Assembly (NCBI RefSeq): GCF_000517545.1
Contig: NZ_BAIV01000005.1
Location: 145,801 to 209,800 of the forward strand
DNA from: Bacteroides reticulotermitis JCM 10512
GTDB taxonomy: Bacteria; Bacteroidota; Bacteroidia; Bacteroidales; Bacteroidaceae
Direction of reading: 5' to 3'
Length of the DNA stretch: 64,000 bases
The position numbers and the translations under genes were made by a program. The notes below the pieces were generated by a model. It saw only the letters and a list, made by a program, of their open reading frames with translations, ran no database searches and was not told the DNA's origin. Each line of letters starts with the position of its first letter. The stretch's first letter is position 1. Of this stretch, positions 60,626 through 64,000 are shown piece by piece.

Positions 60626-61050
60626 ATGGCATTCACTTTATTGCAACGACGTAAAAAAGAGCAGCAACTAGTCGGAAAAAAGAACCCCAACACGATATTA
60701 GGCATTATGCGCCATTTACGTAAGATGATAAAACTTGCCATTGGTGAGGGGATTATAACTCACGACCTTTTCGAGGGATATTCACCCGAACGCCCGAAAG
60801 CCGAACCGGAATATTTAACCCGTGAAGAACTGAACAAAATAATACCCCCCCCTTAGACCATCCTTGAAGGTCTCTAGCTCGTGAAATGTTTTTAGTCTCG
60901 GTGTTTACGGGTTTGGCGTACAGGAGTATTCGTAACCTAACAGTCAACTGTAGAGTGAATATTTCATTGAATATAGCAATACCGATACCCACAGCAGTAA
61001 GTGGTTCCAATGCACGCATGATAGTTAATGTACAAAACCAGAATCCCTAA
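60626..61050 (+). pseudogene. Broken tyrosine-type integrase
   Basis: The first 77 codons give a SAM-like core-binding domain typical of Bacteroides integrases (NTILGIMRHLRKMIKLAIGE, then EPEYLTREELNKI). At a run of eight C (60845-60852) the frame ends; in another frame the reading continues PLDHP, stop, LAREMFLVSVFTGLAYRSIRN, the beginning of the catalytic domain, and then becomes unrelated to it by about 61050. The catalytic HxxR, H/W and Tyr parts are missing. It is a remnant of a mobile element; unlike the core genes it cannot be rescued by one base. Confidence 0.75.
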
Positions 61051-61148
61051 TTCTTTTCGTGTAAGCCTGAACGATTTATTTTGTATAAACTAACCTACCG
61101 AGAAAAAAGTCGCAAGTAAGAAGCGGTAAAATAATACAGAGTTAGCGT

Positions 61149-61247
61149 TTATTTCAGCTTCATAAAGAGATAATGCCCAAGTGGATTTGTCCCATAGCTG
61201 ATTGCTGCGATAATCCCATCAATTGAACCTTTGAATTTTGCCTCCAT
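61149..61247 (-). pseudogene. N-terminal fragment of a DMT (EamA-like) transporter
   Basis: A 32-codon frame starting MEAKFKGSIDGIIAAISYGT and NPLGHYLF resembles the first helix of Bacteroidetes DMT-family transporters (KGxxxGxIxAxSFGTxPL pattern), then stops. The rest of the transporter is absent. Recognition rests on a short segment only. Confidence 0.35.
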
Positions 61248-61264
61248 TTTATTATGTAATTTAT

Positions 61265-61849
61265 CTATAAAATTAAAGCCAGCACAGGGATTAATATACC
61301 TGCTAATAATTCAATTCCCCCTATTCCGAACAAACCTCGTTTACCTTTATTCATTAGAATACCGCTTATGCATATCAATATAAGACATACCGCAGAGAGG
61401 TCTGAGAAATATGTCCACCATGTTCCCGGGTTATAATGGAGAAATAGTTGATAAAAAACGGGTCTTTTCTTTATTCCTTCATAAGCAACATTTCCTGTTT
61501 GAGTATCAAGAATATAGGATGAACCACTTTTCAAGAAAACTTTCACCGTTGAGTTGTTCGGATAAAAATGTTTGATATAATTATCCTGCTCGCCTACCTC
61601 TTTTAGCAACTGTACTATTTCATTTTTATTAAATTTATGGGAGGGAGGGAATCTCTCCTTCACCGTGTAATTGTTTACAGTTATATAGTATTTCGGATTA
61701 AAATCCTTTAAATGATTCATCGTTATGCCCGATACTGCATAAATAAGAATCACTCCCATAAAGAAAAAGGATAGATGAGAATGAACCGTCCTACAATACC
61801 GTCGGAACCGATTGCGTGTAACTAAGTTGATTTTTATTTCTTTACCCAT
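61265..61849 (-). CDS. PepSY-associated transmembrane protein
   Basis: 194 residues: an N-terminal cytoplasmic basic stretch, helix 1 (about 27-45, HLSFFFMGVILIYAVSGITM), an extracytoplasmic region of about 100 residues with a PepSY-like half (HKFNKNEIVQLLKEVGE then GSSYILDTQTGNVAYEG), and two more helices (about 148-165 and 175-192). This is the short PepSY-associated TM family, whose larger relatives move electrons to siderophores or flavins. It overlaps the lipoprotein gene upstream by 16 bp, so both are probably one operon. Confidence 0.8.
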   Translation of the reverse strand: MGKEIKINLVTRNRFRRYCRTVHSHLSFFFMGVILIYAVSGITMNHLKDFNPKYYITVNNYTVKERFPPSHKFNKNEIVQLLKEVGEQDNYIKHFYPNNSTVKVFLKSGSSYILDTQTGNVAYEGIKKRPVFYQLFLHYNPGTWWTYFSDLSAVCLILICISGILMNKGKRGLFGIGGIELLAGILIPVLALIL

Positions 61850-62487
61850 ATATTGGTTATTTCTGAAATAAAGAGTTGGTGTTTAGAAGGCTCTTTGTTA
61901 TAAGATTCTTCCATGATTTTCTCTTTGTAAGGTTGAGCCAAATTGGCATAGTCCATCTCTTGAACGAACATTTTCTTGCATTCTATAATCATCTGAGCCT
62001 CTTCAAAACTCATTAGTCCGGAAGGGGTTTCCAATAGGGTCAACCCAGCTTCTGACACTTTATCAGTATCTCGTCCCGATTTCGTTCCACAGATTCTAAG
62101 TGCTCCCCGATATTCTTCTGTAAAAAAACTTAGTGTAAAACTCTCTTCTTGTTGCAGAAATTGATACGTATACCTTGAATCACGAACTGCAATAAAAGTA
62201 GATGGTCTGCTCCATATATAGCCAACCGCCCCCCATGATGCTGTCATTGTGTTATAAGAACTTTTGCTCCCTGCTGTCACCAGCATCCATTGCTTACCTA
62301 TTAAGTCTATTACATTATCAGGAAGGTCGGTTGCTTCCATCCGATCGTAATGAGATTGCCAACCTGTGGTACTCGTGCTATCTTCATGCTGTGTGAAGAC
62401 TACTTTGGCTGACTTTTTACTGTTTTCCACACATGAGGTAATTAGAAATGTACCTAAAATTATTGAAAATAATATTATCTTTTTCAT
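61834..62487 (-). CDS. Lipoprotein with a flavin-reductase-like (FMN-binding split barrel) domain
   Basis: 217 residues: a lipoprotein signal peptide with lipobox LITSC (Cys19), a short linker, then a flavin-reductase-like domain (about 60-210) with GKQWMLVTAG, NTMTASWGAVG, SRYTYQFL and GTKSGRDTDK. Cytoplasmic homologues without a signal are common in Bacteroides; this version should be tethered in the periplasm or outer membrane. Partner membrane protein follows with overlap. Substrate unknown. It has its own minus-strand -7 element and is divergent from an AraC regulator. Confidence 0.85.
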   Translation of the reverse strand: MKKIILFSIILGTFLITSCVENSKKSAKVVFTQHEDSTSTTGWQSHYDRMEATDLPDNVIDLIGKQWMLVTAGSKSSYNTMTASWGAVGYIWSRPSTFIAVRDSRYTYQFLQQEESFTLSFFTEEYRGALRICGTKSGRDTDKVSEAGLTLLETPSGLMSFEEAQMIIECKKMFVQEMDYANLAQPYKEKIMEESYNKEPSKHQLFISEITNIWVKK

Positions 62488-62516
62488 TTTCTGTTAGTTA
62501 GTTAATGATTATTTTG

Positions 62517-62524
62517 CAAAGGTA
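62517..62524 (-). promoter_or_regulatory. -7 element for the lipoprotein-PepSY operon
   Basis: The minus strand reads TACCTTTG, matching TAnnTTTG, 30 bp upstream of the start at 62487, in the 95-bp gap shared with the divergent AraC gene. Confidence 0.6.
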
Positions 62525-62570
62525 GGCAGGTATAGGATTGAAATACTTGTATTCACATTACATTATTTTG

Positions 62571-62578
62571 TATATTTA
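62571..62578 (+). promoter_or_regulatory. Weak -7-like element for the AraC gene
   Basis: TATATTTA differs from TAnnTTTG at one place and ends four bases before the ATG at 62583, implying a nearly leaderless message. Confidence 0.3.
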
Positions 62579-62582
62579 CGGT

Positions 62583-63422
62583 ATGAGAAAGTGTAGCCAG
62601 TTTGAATCATTAAAGATTATAGATGTAATTGAGGAAGAATATTCTTGCGAATTACATGCCCAAGACCATTTTGAAATTATCTATATTCATTATGGGTGTG
62701 GGGAGCATTTCTTTAATGAAGTTACAATTCCATATGAAAAAGGGGATTTATTTCTGCTTGCACCCGGTGACCGCCATTATTTCACAGTGAAAGCTGTAAC
62801 GCGCTTTACCTATATTAAATTTACTTCAAGCTATTTTGAGACTTATGACCGCTCCTATAAGTCCTTTTCACGAGAAATAACTCCAACTTCCATCATGGAA
62901 ATTCAATGGCTGAAAGAGGATAAAATAACGGTGAGTGAACCTTGTCAGACTATATTGAAGAATGTTTTTGAGAATATTATCCTATATAATTCAACGCTTA
63001 ACGTACTTCGTTCGTCTATTGTGTATTATCATATTCTTTCCATTTTCGGAATGATAAAAGAATACATCGAGAACCGAAATATTGAATTAAAGAAGAAAAC
63101 TCCAACTAACGCTCATATAGCAGCATACATTCAAGAGAATATATCTAACCGTGACTGTATTTCTATCAATATGATTGCTAATAATTTTAATATTTCGCCA
63201 TCTTATTTCAGTACTTATTTCAAGCGGAATTTCGAGATAAGTTATAAAAAATACATCGAAAAGATGCAATTACAACTTATTAAGCGCAGATTAGAAACCG
63301 GAGAAATCAAGTTGAAAGAAATAGCGGATGAATTTGGATTTACCGATGTAAGCCATTTATCCAAATTCTTTAAAAGGCATGAAGGTCTTAATCCTTCTGC
63401 TTATAAAAACATAGGAAAATAG
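62583..63422 (+). CDS. AraC family transcriptional regulator
   Basis: 279 residues from ATG 62583 (MRKCSQFESLKIIDVIEEEY). N-terminal cupin-like sensing domain (about 10-110, with LHAQDHFEIIYIHYG and KGDLFLLAPGDRHYF), and a C-terminal double helix-turn-helix (about 190-279: INMIANNFNISPSYFSTYFK and LKEIADEFGFTDVSHLSKFF). Divergent from the flavin-reductase lipoprotein operon with a 95-bp gap, the usual layout for a local activator; control of that operon is inferred. An upstream in-frame start (62538) is possible. Confidence 0.9.
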   Translation: MRKCSQFESLKIIDVIEEEYSCELHAQDHFEIIYIHYGCGEHFFNEVTIPYEKGDLFLLAPGDRHYFTVKAVTRFTYIKFTSSYFETYDRSYKSFSREITPTSIMEIQWLKEDKITVSEPCQTILKNVFENIILYNSTLNVLRSSIVYYHILSIFGMIKEYIENRNIELKKKTPTNAHIAAYIQENISNRDCISINMIANNFNISPSYFSTYFKRNFEISYKKYIEKMQLQLIKRRLETGEIKLKEIADEFGFTDVSHLSKFFKRHEGLNPSAYKNIGK

Positions 63423-63512
63423 GAGATTGTATCCCAGGTAAATTAAATGATATTACACGTTGTTGAACTCTCTGTATCTTACTATAGGTGCTTTTTATAA
63501 GTTAATAAATAG

Positions 63513-63758
63513 AAAGTTAATCTATCGGCTAATTACTTCGGTGATTTGATCAAAAAAGAAACAGGGAAATCTGCACAAGAATATATTCGGCTAAAACTGA
63601 TCGATCTTGCCAAAGAAAGAATATGCGACCTAAGTAAAATGATTAGTGAAGTAGCTTATGAATTAGGCTTTCAATATCCGCAGTATTTTACGCGCATGTT
63701 TAAAAAACAAGTGAGCGTATCACCGAACGAATACCGGAATCGAGCCGATCTGAATTAA
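63513..63758 (+). pseudogene. C-terminal fragment of another AraC-family regulator
   Basis: In frame from 63513, after a stop at 63510, the text reads KVNLSANYFGDLIKKETGKS and then ICDLSKMISEVAYELGFQYP, FTRMFKKQVSVSPNEYRN: the end of helix-turn-helix one and all of helix-turn-helix two. The sensing domain and first helices are missing. It has no credible start, so it is a 5'-truncated remnant, not a copy of the AraC gene next to it (sequence differs). Confidence 0.75.
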
Positions 63759-64000
63759 AATTTGCTCTCAACTGTATGGCCTAAATAGGATAATGAGTTA
63801 GAAAATCGTTTCATCTTTGCTTTTCCTCTCCGCATCTTCTACTATCTCGACCACTATATGCCTTTCGCGCGCTCGCGCAAATATTATAATGTATATGTAT
63901 GGGCCTGCCTTCACTTTAGGAGACAATAATATGTTTTATAACATCCTTATCAATCAGCTAGTTATAAAAAAGTTCAAATAATCTTTCAAAAAAGAGTTGT

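Noticed and set aside
63868..63885. GCGCGCTCGCGC as a regulatory palindrome
   Set aside because: Single GC-rich inverted run near the window edge with no gene relation and no second copy.

Overview
The window is a contiguous piece of a Bacteroidales chromosome, almost certainly Bacteroides or a close relative. Evidence: promoters of the Bacteroidetes type (TAnnTTTG at -7, sometimes TTTG about 19 bp upstream), few Shine-Dalgarno sequences, a zinc-free type S14 and L36, and DUF3467 between rpoC and rpsL. AT-rich, mostly core genome.

Layout. (1) 1-8509: priA, a low-molecular-weight tyrosine phosphatase, a 7TM-HD phosphodiesterase (convergent), gltX, Kdo transferase kdtA/waaA, and a gamma-carbonic-anhydrase-like protein. 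(2) 8510-12110: a 23-bp-period palindrome array, an aminopeptidase P, then rpsU, a Xer-type recombinase and hpf. (3) 12189-43989: a translation/transcription supercluster: tRNA-Thr/Tyr/Gly/Thr, tuf, tRNA-Trp, secE, nusG, rplKAJL, rpoBC, DUF3467, rpsL, rpsG, fusA, then the S10-spc-alpha ribosomal protein genes with secY, map, infA, rpmJ, rpoA and rplQ. (4) 44233-48194: small secreted or membrane proteins of unknown function around a membrane-anchored MutS-family ATPase. (5) 48312-54682: a complete histidine degradation operon, hutU-ftcD-hutI-fchA-hutH (histidine to glutamate, with the formimino group passed to tetrahydrofolate). (6) 54958-59564: a TetR regulator, then two SGNH-hydrolase proteins and an MBOAT acyltransferase, a likely extracytoplasmic O-acetylation cassette. 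(7) 59565-64000: accessory and decaying DNA: short repeat arrays, a broken tyrosine integrase, a fragment of a DMT-type transporter, an intact AraC regulator divergent from a lipoprotein flavin-reductase-like protein plus PepSY-type membrane protein, and a second truncated AraC gene.

The most important caution for the reader: at least ten genes are interrupted by net losses of one or two bases (kdtA three times, rpoB, rpoC, rpsG, fusA, rplV, secY, a small membrane protein, hutU, hutI, an SGNH gene). Several are single-copy essential genes, and restoring the lost bases gives whole-codon lengths normal for the family (RpoC 1427 aa, EF-G 705 aa, L22 136 aa). Most sites are one base missing from a short run of identical bases. 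The likely cause is sequence error, not biology; I annotate these genes as intact genes with a frame error.

I did not find a clear new defence or mobile system. The best candidates for undescribed biology are the two related 22-23 bp arrays built on CACCCGGGTG, the ATGAGAGATA array before the broken integrase, the tRNA-operon promoter that sits in the 5' arm of an upstream terminator, the nested inverted repeats between rpoB and rpoC, and the exported flavin-reductase/PepSY pair.
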